Part shown: one piece after another, positions 33,173 through 43,043 of the stretch | Numbering within the stretch: position 1 is the first letter of the stretch | Layout: each line of letters starts with the position of its first letter | Assembly (NCBI GenBank): GCA_964390445.1 | Contig: CAYMJJ010000001.1 | Span: forward strand, 1 to 64,000 | Length of the DNA stretch: 64,000 nt | Reading direction: 5' to 3' | Origin: Anderseniella sp964390445 | Lineage (GTDB): Bacteria > Pseudomonadota > Alphaproteobacteria > Rhizobiales > Aestuariivirgaceae | The notes under the pieces: model-generated | The model's database searches: none | Seen by the model: the letters and a program-made list of their open reading frames with translations, nothing else | What the model was told of the DNA's origin: nothing | Made by a program: the position numbers and the translations under genes

Positions 33173-34552
33173 ATGACAAATAAAATGTGGGGCGGCAGGT
33201 TCAAGTCCGGTCCCGGTGAAATCATGGAAAAGATCAACGCATCGATCAGCTTCGATCAGCGCCTGCACGCCCAGGATATCGCCGGATCAATAGCACATGC
33301 GCAGATGCTGGGCGAATGCGGCATCCTGACAAAAGCCGACGTTCGCGAAATTGTGAAGGGGCTCAAGGCGGTCGGAAAGTCCATTGACGCAGGTGATTTC
33401 ACCTTTTCCACCGCGCTCGAAGACATTCACATGAACGTCGAGTCGGCGCTCAGGGACATGATCGGCGAACCCGCCGGACGGCTGCATACGGCACGTTCGC
33501 GCAATGATCAGGTGGCAACCGACTTCCGCCTTTACGTGCGTGATTGCCTTGACATGTTCGACGAGCAACTGGCGGGCCTGCAAAAGGTGATGGCGCAAAA
33601 GGCACTCGATCACGCAGCCACAATCATGCCCGGCTTCACCCACCTGCAGACTGCCCAGCCGGTGACCTTTGGCCACCACATGCTGGCCTATGTGGAGATG
33701 CTGGCGCGGGACCGCTCGCGCTTTGCAGACGCGCGCAAGCGGATGAACGAGTCACCACTGGGTGCGGCGGCACTGGCCGGTACGTCCTTCCCCATCGACC
33801 GGACCATGACGGCCAGGGCGCTTGGTTTCGACCGCCCGACCCGCAACTCGCTCGATTCCGTTTCCGATCGCGACTTCGTGCTGGAAATGCTGGCAGCCGC
33901 ATCGATCTGTGCCATGCACCTGTCGCGCTTTGCCGAAGAACTGGTGATCTGGTCGACGCCACAGTTCGGCTTCATCCGCCTGTCGGACCAGTTCACCACT
34001 GGTTCGTCGATCATGCCGCAAAAGAAAAATCCCGATGCGGCCGAGCTGATCCGCGCCAAGCCGGGCCGCATCCTCGGTGCGTTCACCAGCCTGATGGTGG
34101 TGATGAAGGGCCTGCCGCTGACCTATTCCAAGGACATGCAGGAAGACAAGGAACCGGCCTTCGACGCCATCGACAGCCTGTCGCTGGCCATCGCCGCCAT
34201 GACCGGCATGGCCGCCGACATGCAACCCGACACCAAGCGTATGGCCGCTGCTGCAGGCTCGGGCTATTCGACCGCCACCGACCTTGCCGACTGGCTGGTG
34301 CGCGTGCTCGCCATGCCGTTCCGCCAGGCCCATCATGTCACCGGCACCCTTGTCGCCATGGCCGAAGACCGCAACGTGGCGCTGGACCAGCTGTCACTGG
34401 CAGACATGCAGTCGGTCGAGCCCGGCATCACCGCCGGCATCTTCTCGGTACTGACACCGGAAGCGTCCGCCCGCTCCCGCACCAGCTTCGGCGGCACCGC
34501 GCCTGCCAACGTGAAACGCGAGGCAAAACGTTGGCTCAAGCACCTCGGCTAG
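33173..34552 (+). CDS. argH: argininosuccinate lyase
   Basis: Encodes 459 residues. Cleaves argininosuccinate to arginine and fumarate, the last step of arginine synthesis. MWGGRF opens the protein, HTARSRNDQVATDFRLY and the catalytic flexible loop GSSIMPQKKNP (about 277-287) are intact. Confidence 0.97.
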   Translation: MTNKMWGGRFKSGPGEIMEKINASISFDQRLHAQDIAGSIAHAQMLGECGILTKADVREIVKGLKAVGKSIDAGDFTFSTALEDIHMNVESALRDMIGEPAGRLHTARSRNDQVATDFRLYVRDCLDMFDEQLAGLQKVMAQKALDHAATIMPGFTHLQTAQPVTFGHHMLAYVEMLARDRSRFADARKRMNESPLGAAALAGTSFPIDRTMTARALGFDRPTRNSLDSVSDRDFVLEMLAAASICAMHLSRFAEELVIWSTPQFGFIRLSDQFTTGSSIMPQKKNPDAAELIRAKPGRILGAFTSLMVVMKGLPLTYSKDMQEDKEPAFDAIDSLSLAIAAMTGMAADMQPDTKRMAAAAGSGYSTATDLADWLVRVLAMPFRQAHHVTGTLVAMAEDRNVALDQLSLADMQSVEPGITAGIFSVLTPEASARSRTSFGGTAPANVKREAKRWLKHLG

Positions 34553-34670
34553 GTGGCTGTTTACCCTGACGGGACGGGAAACCGCCGGTTGCCATTGCCC
34601 TGTGGGGCAGCAACGCTTATCTGGTAGGGGAACGCGGCGCCCCGTCTTGCCGCATCCGCGGAGGGATCGC

Positions 34671-35306
34671 ATGCGCTGGCTTATCGTGTACCTGCTTGCA
34701 ATGGCTGTCATCTGGCTGTTCATCAAGCACACCGGTTGGCGGCGCGGGCTGATGGCGGCAGTCACGGTGACCTTCATCGTGTTCATGACCATCCTGGCCT
34801 TGCAGGAAGAGAAGCAGGTCGACCAGGCTCCGGCCCCGACCGCGCGCCAGCTTGAGCAGGTTCGCGAGGATGAAACCGTCAGCTACGCCGCAATGCAGGC
34901 AAGCGACATCGCCTTGCGCGGATCTTCGCTGAACATGACCACTACGGTGCGGTTTGACAGCGCCGGCCGCGAGCAGGTCATCACCAACCCCGATGAATGG
35001 CAACTGGCCGTCGAGGTCGCCAACCGTTCCGACCGCTATACCGCCCGCGACATGACCTTGCTGGTGCGCCTGTTCTCCTGCCCGCCGTTCTTTGCAACCG
35101 AGCAGGCCGATGCGACCCTCGAAGTGCTGCGCGTATCCTGCGTCCAGACCTCCCAGCGGACCGTCGGGCTGACCGACATCAACCTGGCACCGGGAGGTGC
35201 CGGTGCCGTGGAGCGGGTGCTCAGGTTCAGCAACCAGAACGAGACCCGCAATCCGCGCTACTGGATCGAGGTCCAGCGCGTCACGGCGGCACCGTTGCCG
35301 AAGTAA
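34671..35306 (+). CDS. membrane-anchored protein, unknown
   Basis: Encodes 211 residues. Two hydrophobic helices at the N-terminus (about 2-18 and 27-47) are followed by a periplasmic beta-rich domain (about 80-211) with two Cys (LFSCPPFF and RVSCVQTSQ) that could form a disulfide. The domain ends NPRYWIEVQRV. No family recognised. GGAGG precedes the ATG. It lies between argH and the lptM-lysA pair. Confidence 0.65.
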   Translation: MRWLIVYLLAMAVIWLFIKHTGWRRGLMAAVTVTFIVFMTILALQEEKQVDQAPAPTARQLEQVREDETVSYAAMQASDIALRGSSLNMTTTVRFDSAGREQVITNPDEWQLAVEVANRSDRYTARDMTLLVRLFSCPPFFATEQADATLEVLRVSCVQTSQRTVGLTDINLAPGGAGAVERVLRFSNQNETRNPRYWIEVQRVTAAPLPK

Positions 35307-35400
35307 CCGGCCGCGCCAGCACATGGCGCTTTGCCACGCAGGCCTGATTGCGCTAAAAGACTTCACCAATGCCATGTGCCAACCCGGATCCGAACTTTTT

Positions 35401-35550
35401 ATGACCCTGCGTACCTTCCTCATCCTGACCGCGATCGCCGCCGCGCTTGCCGGCTGCGGCAAACGTGGCGCGCTGGAACCGGCGCCGGATCAGCCGCCCT
35501 ACGATCCCAACCGCCCCGCCGCCATCGATCCGCTGATCAAACCTGAATGA
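35401..35550 (+). CDS. lptM: LptM-type small lipoprotein
   Basis: Encodes 49 residues: a lipoprotein signal with lipobox LAGC (C18-G-K-R-G-A-L-E) and a short Pro/Asp-rich tail. The sequence AGCGKRGALEPP-like start is typical of the LptM/YifL family, which in E. coli helps mature the LPS translocon LptD. Its place directly ahead of lysA is conserved across proteobacteria. Many annotation pipelines miss it for its size. Confidence 0.85.
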   Translation: MTLRTFLILTAIAAALAGCGKRGALEPAPDQPPYDPNRPAAIDPLIKPE

Positions 35551-35619
35551 CCAGGCCCGCCTGCCTGGCCTGAACTGCAGGCACCCCTTGCCAACGCCAT
35601 ATTCCGGACCTGCCGACAC

Positions 35620-36888
35620 ATGCACCATTTCGCTTATCGCGACGGCGAGCTTCATGCCGAAGAAGTCTCCCTGAGCGGGCTCGCGCTCGACCTGGAGACG
35701 CCGTTCTATTGCTATTCGACCGCCACCCTGACGCGCCACTACGAGGTGCTGAAGCAGTCGTTCGGCGGCCTCGACACGATGATCTGCTACGCCATGAAGG
35801 CCAATTCCAACCAGGCCGTGATCAAGACGCTGGCAAACCTCGGCGCCGGCATGGACGTGGTCTCCGAAGGCGAACTGCGCCGGGCCCGCGCAGCCGGAGT
35901 ACCGGCCCGCAAGATCGTGTTCTCCGGCGTCGGCAAGACCGCAGCCGAAATGGCCTTTGCCCTGCGCGAGGGCATCGCCTGCTTCAACGTCGAGAGCGAA
36001 CCGGAGCTTGAGCTGCTGTCAGCCGTCGCCCACAGGCTCGGTGAGACCGCCACCATTTCCATCAGGGTCAACCCGGACGTGGACGCAAAGACCCACGCCA
36101 AGATCACCACCGGCAAGTCGGACAACAAGTTCGGCATCTCGATGACGCGTGCCCGCGCTGTGTATGCCAGGGCGGCAAAGCTGCCGAACATCCGCATTTC
36201 GGGCGTCGACATGCATATCGGCTCGCAAATCACCCAGTTGGAGCCCTATCGCGAGGCCTACGCCATCCTGTCGGAACTGGTGAAGGACCTGCGCGCCGAT
36301 GGCCACCGTATCGACCACGTTGATATCGGCGGCGGGCTCGGCGTGCCCTATCGCGGCGACAATGACGTACCGCCCCATCCCGATGAATATGCGAAGGTCG
36401 TCCGCGAGACGCTGGGCGATCTCGATTGCAGTATCATTGTCGAACCTGGCCGCATGATCGCCGGCAATGCCGGCATCCTGGTCTGCCGGGTCATCCACGT
36501 GAAGCAAACGGAAGAAAAGCGCTTCATCATCGTGGATGCAGCCATGAACGACCTGATCCGTCCCACCTTGTACGATGCCTGGCACGACATCCTGCCCGTC
36601 AGGCAGGACCGTCTCGCTACCTCGAACTCGCCCGCCGATATCGTCGGGCCGGTATGTGAATCAGGCGACTATCTCGCCCTCGACCGTTCGTTTCCCGAGG
36701 TACAGCCCGGCGACCTCCTGTCGGTGATGACCGCCGGTGCCTATGGCGCGGTGCAGGCATGCACCTACAACACCCGCCCGCTGATCCCGGAAGTACTGGT
36801 CAACGGCGAGCGCTATGCGATCATCCGCCCGCGCCTCAGCTACGATGACCTGATCGGGCTGGACAGGCTGGCATCCTGGCAACAATAG
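35620..36888 (+). CDS. lysA: diaminopimelate decarboxylase
   Basis: Encodes 422 residues. PLP-dependent TIM-barrel enzyme that makes lysine from meso-diaminopimelate. The PLP lysine is K60 (CYAMKANSNQAV), the phosphate loop is VDIGGGLGVPY, EPGR (VEPGRMIAGNAG) and the active-site Cys motif CESGDYLALDR are present. Supplied with precursor by asd at 16159. Confidence 0.97.
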   Translation: MHHFAYRDGELHAEEVSLSGLALDLETPFYCYSTATLTRHYEVLKQSFGGLDTMICYAMKANSNQAVIKTLANLGAGMDVVSEGELRRARAAGVPARKIVFSGVGKTAAEMAFALREGIACFNVESEPELELLSAVAHRLGETATISIRVNPDVDAKTHAKITTGKSDNKFGISMTRARAVYARAAKLPNIRISGVDMHIGSQITQLEPYREAYAILSELVKDLRADGHRIDHVDIGGGLGVPYRGDNDVPPHPDEYAKVVRETLGDLDCSIIVEPGRMIAGNAGILVCRVIHVKQTEEKRFIIVDAAMNDLIRPTLYDAWHDILPVRQDRLATSNSPADIVGPVCESGDYLALDRSFPEVQPGDLLSVMTAGAYGAVQACTYNTRPLIPEVLVNGERYAIIRPRLSYDDLIGLDRLASWQQ

Positions 36889-36980
36889 CTGGCCTGTCCG
36901 CCACACAATCACAATTTCGTTTACCGGTATGAGGCTGCGCTGTTTGCGGTCCCATGTTTTCGCCGCACTATGCTACGATC

Positions 36981-39611
36981 ATGGCTGACATGAGCACTGA
37001 TCCGAGCAAAATCCTCGCCCGCAAGGTATCTCTTGCCCGCTTCGCCATGATGTGGGAACGGCTGCTGGAAGCGCTGTTTCCCGCCATGATGATCGCTGGC
37101 GTGGCGCTGCTGCTGGTGCTGACCGGCGTTGCGGCCATGCTTCCGGGCTGGCTGCGAATCGGCGCTGCAGTCCTTGCTGGCGCTGCCCTGCTGTGGAGCC
37201 TTGCGCGCGTGGTGCGGCTGTCCTGGCCTGGCCACGACGAAGCCATTGCAAGGATCGAGCAACGCTCCAGCATCCGCCACCGCCCTGCCAGCAGCTATAC
37301 AGACACACTCGCCGATGATGCTGCCGCCACGCCGCAACAGCGCGTGCTGTGGCAGGCCCACCGCGAACGTATGGCCCGCGAGATGGAACGCCTCAAGGCA
37401 GGCGCGCCACGCTCTCCGTTGCCCCGGCTCGACCAGAACGCCCTGCGCAACGCCCTTGCAATCGCCTTGATAGCAGCCGGCGTTCTCAGCCTTGGCACAT
37501 GGCGTGAACGGTTTTCCGACGCCGTCGCGCTGAACGCACCGGACCCGGCCGCCACCATAACGCTCGACGCCTGGCTCAACCCGCCCGCCTACACCGGCAA
37601 GCCTCCTGTGCTGTTGACCAGGCCTGCCACCACGCTGGCCGCCGTGGATGGCGATGCCCCGGTGCAGACGCCCTCCATCAGCGTACCGCAAGGTTCGGAG
37701 CTGGTGGCCCGGCTGACCGGTTCGGCCGACATGACCATCTCGCTGCTGGATCCGTCCGCCACCGATGAAGCCGGCAAGCCCGCAGTTATTGCCACCCTGA
37801 CACCCGATGCACCGGAAGAAGGCGCACCGGTCAGGCAGAATCAGGAACTGCGCACCAGGCTTGAACGCACCGCCATCGTGACCGTGACAAGCGATGGCCG
37901 CGAACTGGGTGCCTGGCCCGTGACGGTGATCGCTGATGCGGCCCCCGTCGCGTCGATCCCTTCGGCCATCGAGAGCACGCCGACAGGCGGCTTTGCCGTG
38001 CCGTGGAAGGTATCCGACGACTACGGTGTGGTATCGCTTGGCGGCCGCGCGGCCCTTGTCGATGGCCAGTTTGGCTCAAGCGACGTCGACACCGGCAACC
38101 CGTTCCTGAAGGACGCGCCTGAACTCGCCATCTCGCTGCAGAAGGTCAATCCGCGCCAGGCCGAGGGCAAGAGCTTCCAGGACCTGACCGCCCATCCGTG
38201 GGCGGGCCTTGAGATTGAACTGGTGCTTGAAGCCAGCGACCAGTCAGGCCAGACCGGTCTGTCAGACCCGCTGAAACTCACGCTGCCTGTACGTCCGTTC
38301 AGCAAGCCGCTCGCCAAGGCACTGGTCGAGCAGCGCAAGAACCTGTTCCTGAACCCCGACGATGATCGCAAGGTGGTGCGCGCCCTGCTCGCCCTGATGA
38401 TCTGGCCCGAGGGCCTGATCGAAAGCTCGGGCGTCTATCTTGGCATCCGCAACGCCGCCATGGACCTGTATCGTGCCCGCAACCACGAGGACATGACGAA
38501 GGTCACCGACGTCTTGTGGGATATTGCCCTCACCGTCGAAAGCGGTAACCTTCCGGATGCCCTGAAGAAATTGCAGGCCATCAAGAAGGAACTGGAAAAG
38601 GCACTGGCCGAGGGCGCGTCGGAAGAGAAGATCGCCGAACTCATGCAGCAACTGCGCGAGGCCATGAACGAATACCTGCAGGCCATGCAGCAGCAGATGC
38701 TGGAGGAAATGCGCAAGAACCCGCAAGCCAGCCAGCAACAGCAACAACAGCAGCAACAGCAGGCCGAGCAATCGATCAGGTCGCAGGACCTGCAGAAGAT
38801 GATGGACATGATCGAGCAACTCGCCAAGTCCGGCGCGCGCGATGCCGCCCAGCAGATGCTGTCGGAACTGGAAAACATCCTGCAGAACCTCCGGCCCGGC
38901 CAGCCCCAGCAGGCCAATCCGCAGCGCAATTCGCCGATGGCGAGGATGCTCGACCAGTTGTCTGAAATGATGCGCCGCCAGCAGCAGCTGATGGACCAGA
39001 CCTTCCGCATGCCGCAGGACGGCCAGCAGCAACCCGGCGACCAGAACCAGGGCCAGATGCAGCCCGGCCAGGAAGGCCAGGAACCCGGCGGGCGTGGCCA
39101 GACCGACCAGCAGACACCCGGCAACGGTCAGCTGTCACAGCAGCAGCAGGATCTGGCACAGATGCTTCAACGCCTGATGGAGCAGATGCAGCAGCAGGGC
39201 ATGCAGCCCGGCGACGGCCTCGGCCGGGCGCAGCAGGAAATGGGCGACGCCGCCGGTGAACTTGGTGAAGGCCAGCGCAACGAGGCACTTGGCTCTCAGG
39301 GCGAAGCCATGCGCGGCCTGCGCGAAGGTGCCCGCAACATGGCCCAGCAGATGATGCAGCAGGGCCAGGGCAACGAAGGCAACATCGGCCGCCATGGTGA
39401 AGGCCGAGACGCTGACCAGCGCGATCCGCTGGGCCGTCCGATGCCGTCGCAGGGCGAGGAATATGGCCAGCGCGAGAACATGGTTCCCAGTGAAGCAGCC
39501 GTTGAGCGTGCCCGCCGCATCCTTGATGCATTGCGCTCGCGCGCCAACGAACCCGACCGCCCGCGCATCGAGCTCGACTATATCGACCGCCTGCTCAAGG
39601 GCCTGTACTGA
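36981..39611 (+). CDS. TIGR02302 / DUF4175 family giant membrane protein
   Basis: About 876 residues. Two hydrophobic helices near the N-terminus (about 30-75), a third near 150, then a large periplasmic region with beta-rich segments (about 160-440), a helical part (about 450-600) and a long low-complexity C-terminus rich in Gln, Gly, Met and Pro, including a run of ten Gln. This is the alphaproteobacterial TIGR02302 architecture; function is unknown. ATGs at 36954 and 36990 are alternative starts. Convergent with hpt, separated by a bidirectional terminator. Confidence 0.85.
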   Translation: MADMSTDPSKILARKVSLARFAMMWERLLEALFPAMMIAGVALLLVLTGVAAMLPGWLRIGAAVLAGAALLWSLARVVRLSWPGHDEAIARIEQRSSIRHRPASSYTDTLADDAAATPQQRVLWQAHRERMAREMERLKAGAPRSPLPRLDQNALRNALAIALIAAGVLSLGTWRERFSDAVALNAPDPAATITLDAWLNPPAYTGKPPVLLTRPATTLAAVDGDAPVQTPSISVPQGSELVARLTGSADMTISLLDPSATDEAGKPAVIATLTPDAPEEGAPVRQNQELRTRLERTAIVTVTSDGRELGAWPVTVIADAAPVASIPSAIESTPTGGFAVPWKVSDDYGVVSLGGRAALVDGQFGSSDVDTGNPFLKDAPELAISLQKVNPRQAEGKSFQDLTAHPWAGLEIELVLEASDQSGQTGLSDPLKLTLPVRPFSKPLAKALVEQRKNLFLNPDDDRKVVRALLALMIWPEGLIESSGVYLGIRNAAMDLYRARNHEDMTKVTDVLWDIALTVESGNLPDALKKLQAIKKELEKALAEGASEEKIAELMQQLREAMNEYLQAMQQQMLEEMRKNPQASQQQQQQQQQQAEQSIRSQDLQKMMDMIEQLAKSGARDAAQQMLSELENILQNLRPGQPQQANPQRNSPMARMLDQLSEMMRRQQQLMDQTFRMPQDGQQQPGDQNQGQMQPGQEGQEPGGRGQTDQQTPGNGQLSQQQQDLAQMLQRLMEQMQQQGMQPGDGLGRAQQEMGDAAGELGEGQRNEALGSQGEAMRGLREGARNMAQQMMQQGQGNEGNIGRHGEGRDADQRDPLGRPMPSQGEEYGQRENMVPSEAAVERARRILDALRSRANEPDRPRIELDYIDRLLKGLY
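38733..38762 (+). repeat. CAG/CAA poly-glutamine tract
   Basis: Ten consecutive Gln codons mix CAG and CAA inside the TIGR02302 gene, so it is not a pure trinucleotide slippage tract. Further Gln-rich stretches follow to about 39370. Confidence 0.9.
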
Positions 39612-39824
39612 GGCTCATGCTGCATCAGGCACGTGATGTGACGAATTGCACATCGCCCGCGCCAGCGCGCCCCTAATGTCATCAACAACACGAGTGCGGA
39701 GCGCCCCTCCCCCTCCCTGCAACGGGCCTCCATCGCTCTCGTATCACGTATCTCCGGCATACCCCTGGCCGGCGAGATACAGGACAGATGGCGGGCAAGC
39801 CCTCTCCTGCCAAATGTCTGAAAG

Positions 39825-39855
39825 AAAAGGGCAGCTCTCCCTGGGCTGCCCTTTT
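39825..39855. terminator. bidirectional terminator
   Basis: AAAAGGGCAGC (39825-39835) and GCTGCCCTTTT (39845-39855) form an 11-base stem, followed on the plus strand by CACTTTTTG and on the minus strand by CTTTC. It separates the convergent TIGR02302 and hpt genes. The rest of 39612-39824 shows no gene. Confidence 0.85.
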
Positions 39856-39870
39856 CACTTTTTGCCGGGG

Positions 39871-40425
39871 TCACTTGTCCGGATTGAGCACGTGGCCAAC
39901 AAACGGCAGTTCGCGGAAGGCATGGGCCATGTCCATGCCATATCCCACCACGAACCGGTCAGGACAATCGAACCCCTTGAAGTCAGCGTCCAGTTCCGCT
40001 GCCCGATGGCCGGGCTTGTCGAGCAAGACCGCCGTCATCACCGCCTTTGCGCCGCGCGCGACCAGCAGGTCCTTGGCATAAGCCAGCGTGCGGCCAGACT
40101 CGAGAATGTCATCGATCAGCAGGACGTCACGGTCACGAACGTCTGCCTCGATGTCGCGCAGCACTTCCACCTGGCCCGATGATGATGTCCTGGCGCGATA
40201 GCTCGCCAGCATCATGAAGTCGACTTCCGGCGACAGTCCTGCCTCGTGCATGGCACGCAACAGGTCGGCAGCAAAGATGAACGAGCCCTTGAGCACCGGC
40301 ACAACCAGCAGTCGCTGCGGCTTGCGCGCTGCAATGGCAGACGCAATGTCACTGACGCGGGCAGCAATCTCTGCCGCGCTGAAGAGTACTTCGATCCGGT
40401 GTCCGTCAATCTCGATGCCGCTCAT
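39871..40425 (-). CDS. hpt: hypoxanthine phosphoribosyltransferase
   Basis: Encodes 184 residues. Purine salvage enzyme converting hypoxanthine (and guanine) with PRPP to the nucleotide. The PPi loop is VVPVLKGSFIFAADLLRAM and the PRPP signature is VLLIDDILESGRTLAYA. Downstream partner of the zinc-ribbon gene, 13 bp apart on the same strand. Confidence 0.95.
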   Translation of the reverse strand: MSGIEIDGHRIEVLFSAAEIAARVSDIASAIAARKPQRLLVVPVLKGSFIFAADLLRAMHEAGLSPEVDFMMLASYRARTSSSGQVEVLRDIEADVRDRDVLLIDDILESGRTLAYAKDLLVARGAKAVMTAVLLDKPGHRAAELDADFKGFDCPDRFVVGYGMDMAHAFRELPFVGHVLNPDK

Positions 40426-40438
40426 GTCGGCACCGAGT

Positions 40439-41155
40439 TCAGCCTATTTCGCCGGGCTTGGCAAAACGGATTTCAACACTGTCCACGCCTTCCGGTGGAG
40501 CAGCCAGCCGGGTGACGAAACTGGTCACCGCGCCGGCCTCGATCGGACCCTTGCCGACGCTGTTGAGCGTCCAGGCATGCAGTTCGTTGCCAGACGTGTC
40601 TTTCAGGATGAAACGCAATGCCGGCACGCGGCGGTCTTCACCGGTGATGTTGGCAATATTGCCGCGCAACGCCAGCACCGGCTGGCCGTTGACCAGCATG
40701 TACTGCTGCTCGACCGACGACAGGTTCAGGCCATAGATGTTCACCTGCTTGCCGGCCAGCGAGTACAGCTTCGCCGCGGCCGGGGCCGCCTGCACGATGC
40801 GTTCGGGAAACGAAACCACCATGCCGAGCACAAGGCAGATGCCGGCGGCAAGCCCGCTCCAGCCGCGCACCTGTGCCATGCGCCGTTCCCGTGCCGCCTT
40901 GACCTTCTGTTCTGCCATGCGAGCCGCCCGCGCAATCTTGCGCGCCTCGGCCATCACTGCTGCTTCGCACACCTCGTCGCGGCTCTTGCTCGCCATGACA
41001 GCAGGCGCACCTGCAGGGACCAGGTCGCTGACGTCGGTTGCGTGTGCCTCGATCCAGCCATGTCCGCAACTGCCACATCGCATGATGGTTGCGTCGCTGC
41101 TGCGCTGATTGGGCAGATCGTACTCGGTTGCACACGAGGGGCAGGAGACTATCAT
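40439..41155 (-). CDS. MJ0042-type zinc-ribbon membrane protein
   Basis: Encodes 238 residues. An N-terminal zinc ribbon has two CxxC knuckles (CPSCATEYDLP and MRCGSCGHGW), then a charged Arg/Glu-rich linker, one membrane helix (about 103-122, LAAGICLVLGMVVSF) and a periplasmic domain (about 125-238) of the DUF3426 kind. Typical alphaproteobacterial layout; function unknown. The ATG at 41155 is chosen because the ribbon starts at once; a longer frame from 41203 is less likely. Confidence 0.85.
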   Translation of the reverse strand: MIVSCPSCATEYDLPNQRSSDATIMRCGSCGHGWIEAHATDVSDLVPAGAPAVMASKSRDEVCEAAVMAEARKIARAARMAEQKVKAARERRMAQVRGWSGLAAGICLVLGMVVSFPERIVQAAPAAAKLYSLAGKQVNIYGLNLSSVEQQYMLVNGQPVLALRGNIANITGEDRRVPALRFILKDTSGNELHAWTLNSVGKGPIEAGAVTSFVTRLAAPPEGVDSVEIRFAKPGEIG

Positions 41156-41330
41156 TCGCTTGATCCGGACTAGCTGATTCGGGCGGAACGGACCGGAACG
41201 CATCTTTCACGAGTTGCGCCCGGCCACCGGTCCCGGCGGGATATAATTCAGTAGGTCCAGTAAAGCCGCATTACGGTTAATTCGGCGTAAATGGCATGAG
41301 CCAAAACAGGTAATCCAGCGAGAGCACCTC

Positions 41331-41993
41331 TTGTCGATTGTGCGATTTGAAAACGTGGGCCTGCGCTATGGCAACGGCCCTGAAGTGCTGAAGGACCTGA
41401 ACCTGACCCTTGAGACGGGCTCGTTCAGCTTTCTGACCGGAGCATCCGGGGCCGGGAAGACATCGCTCATGCGCATGCTGTTCCTGGCGCTGAAGCCCAC
41501 CCGCGGGCTGATCACCCTGTTTGGCGAGAACATCGGCTCGCTGCCGCGTTCGCGCCTGCCGGACATGCGCCGCCGCATCGGCGTGGTGTTCCAGGAGTTC
41601 CGCCTGCTCGACCACCTGACCACCTTCGAGAACGTCGCCCTGCCCTTGCGCATCCGCGGCGGCAAGGTCAGCGAGTACCGCGACAACGTGATGGAACTGC
41701 TCGACTGGGTCGGGCTGGAACATCACGCCAATGCCTACCCGCCGGTGCTGTCGGGCGGCGAGAAGCAACGCGCAGCCATTGCCCGGGCCGTCATTTCCAG
41801 CCCCGAGCTGCTGCTCGCCGACGAGCCGACCGGCAACGTCGACCCGGCCCTTGCACTGCGGCTGATGAAACTGTTCCGCCAGCTCAATCAGTTCGGTACC
41901 ACGGTGCTGATCGCCACCCACGATACCCATCTGATGGATACATTCGACGTGCCGGTCCTGCGCCTCGCCGATGGCCGCACGGAGTGGCACTGA
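41331..41993 (+). CDS. ftsE: cell-division ABC ATPase FtsE
   Basis: Encodes 220 residues from a TTG preceded by GCGAGAG. Walker A GASGAGKTSLMRML, signature LSGGEKQRAAIARA, Walker B LLLADEPTGNVD. With FtsX it controls periplasmic peptidoglycan hydrolysis at the septum. The opening SIVRFENVGLRYGNGPEVL is canonical. Its TGA overlaps the ftsX ATG by one base (TGATG). Confidence 0.94.
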   Translation: MSIVRFENVGLRYGNGPEVLKDLNLTLETGSFSFLTGASGAGKTSLMRMLFLALKPTRGLITLFGENIGSLPRSRLPDMRRRIGVVFQEFRLLDHLTTFENVALPLRIRGGKVSEYRDNVMELLDWVGLEHHANAYPPVLSGGEKQRAAIARAVISSPELLLADEPTGNVDPALALRLMKLFRQLNQFGTTVLIATHDTHLMDTFDVPVLRLADGRTEWH

Positions 41994-42946
41994 TGGCAAG
42001 CCCGGCCAATGACCCCGCCCTGGCAAAGCCGGCCAGCGCCACCGTCCCGCCCCGGCTGGTGAGTGGCCACGCCAAGGTGATCCCCGAGGCAACCGCGCCT
42101 CACATGACCTTGATGACCGCCATGGCGGCCATGTGCTACCTCGCCGTCCTCGCCATCGGCGCGCTTCTGATGACTGCAGACGCTGTCGACAAGTGGACCT
42201 CGCAGGTCGCCAGCGAAGTGACCGTGCAGATATCTGCCGCCGACGGCGTCGACATCGAGTCCGATACCGCGATTGCCGCCCGCATCCTGCGTGAAACGCC
42301 GGGCATTGCCGGGGTGACCGTGGTCACCCGCGACGAGGCACGCAAGTTGCTGGAGCCGTGGCTCGGCTCGGCAGCGGTGCTGGACGACCTGCCCATTCCG
42401 CAACTGCTGAACGTCTCGCTCGACGCAAGCACCCCGCCCGACCTCGATGGCTTGCGAACCCGCCTCGCCGCCGAAGTACCTTCCGCCACCCTCGATACGC
42501 ACCGGCGCTGGCAGGCAGAACTCGTATCCATGGCCGGCGCGCTGACCTGGCTGGCCATTGCCGTGCTGACGCTGATTGCAGCAGCGGCGGCGGTGCTGGT
42601 GGTCTATGCGACCCGGGCAGCGATGGAAGCGAACCGCGAGGTCATCGAGGTACTTTACCTGGCTGGCGCCCGTGACGGCTTCATCTCGCGAGAGGTGCTG
42701 TGGCGGTTCTGCCTGACCGGGCTGAAGGCAGGTCTGATCGGCGTAGTGCTGGGGTTTGTCACCTTCGTCATCCTCGGGTTCGGCAGCGGCAGGTTGACCG
42801 GCCCCGTGCGCGCCTTCCTGTATGATCCCTTCGGCGAGAGCGGCATCAACTACGCCGCCTTCCTGGCTGTGCCCGTTGTGGCCACCATCATCTCGCTGGT
42901 CACCGCGCGGATTTCGATTTCACGCGTCTTGAAGGCAATGTTCTGA
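41993..42946 (+). CDS. ftsX: cell-division permease-like protein FtsX
   Basis: Encodes 317 residues. A cytoplasmic N-terminus (about 1-40), four membrane helices (about 42-62, 185-210, 235-262 and 288-310) and a periplasmic loop after the first helix (about 65-180). Matches FtsX; the periplasmic loop recruits a murein-hydrolase activator. Confidence 0.92.
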   Translation: MASPANDPALAKPASATVPPRLVSGHAKVIPEATAPHMTLMTAMAAMCYLAVLAIGALLMTADAVDKWTSQVASEVTVQISAADGVDIESDTAIAARILRETPGIAGVTVVTRDEARKLLEPWLGSAAVLDDLPIPQLLNVSLDASTPPDLDGLRTRLAAEVPSATLDTHRRWQAELVSMAGALTWLAIAVLTLIAAAAAVLVVYATRAAMEANREVIEVLYLAGARDGFISREVLWRFCLTGLKAGLIGVVLGFVTFVILGFGSGRLTGPVRAFLYDPFGESGINYAAFLAVPVVATIISLVTARISISRVLKAMF

Positions 42947-43043
42947 ACAGGCATAACCCACCTTTCACGCTGGCAGCGCATCGGCTGCAGCATTGAAGAC
43001 AGGTGGAGAGAAGGTCGCGCGGTTGCTGCGGACCAGACAATTC

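Noticed and set aside
38733..38762. CRISPR-like or tandem repeat array
   Set aside because: It is a coding poly-Gln tract with mixed codons, no spacers and no cas genes nearby.
38262..39032. Leu-rich open frame antisense to the Gln-rich region of the TIGR02302 gene
   Set aside because: The poly-Leu run is only the complement of CAG/CAA Gln codons.
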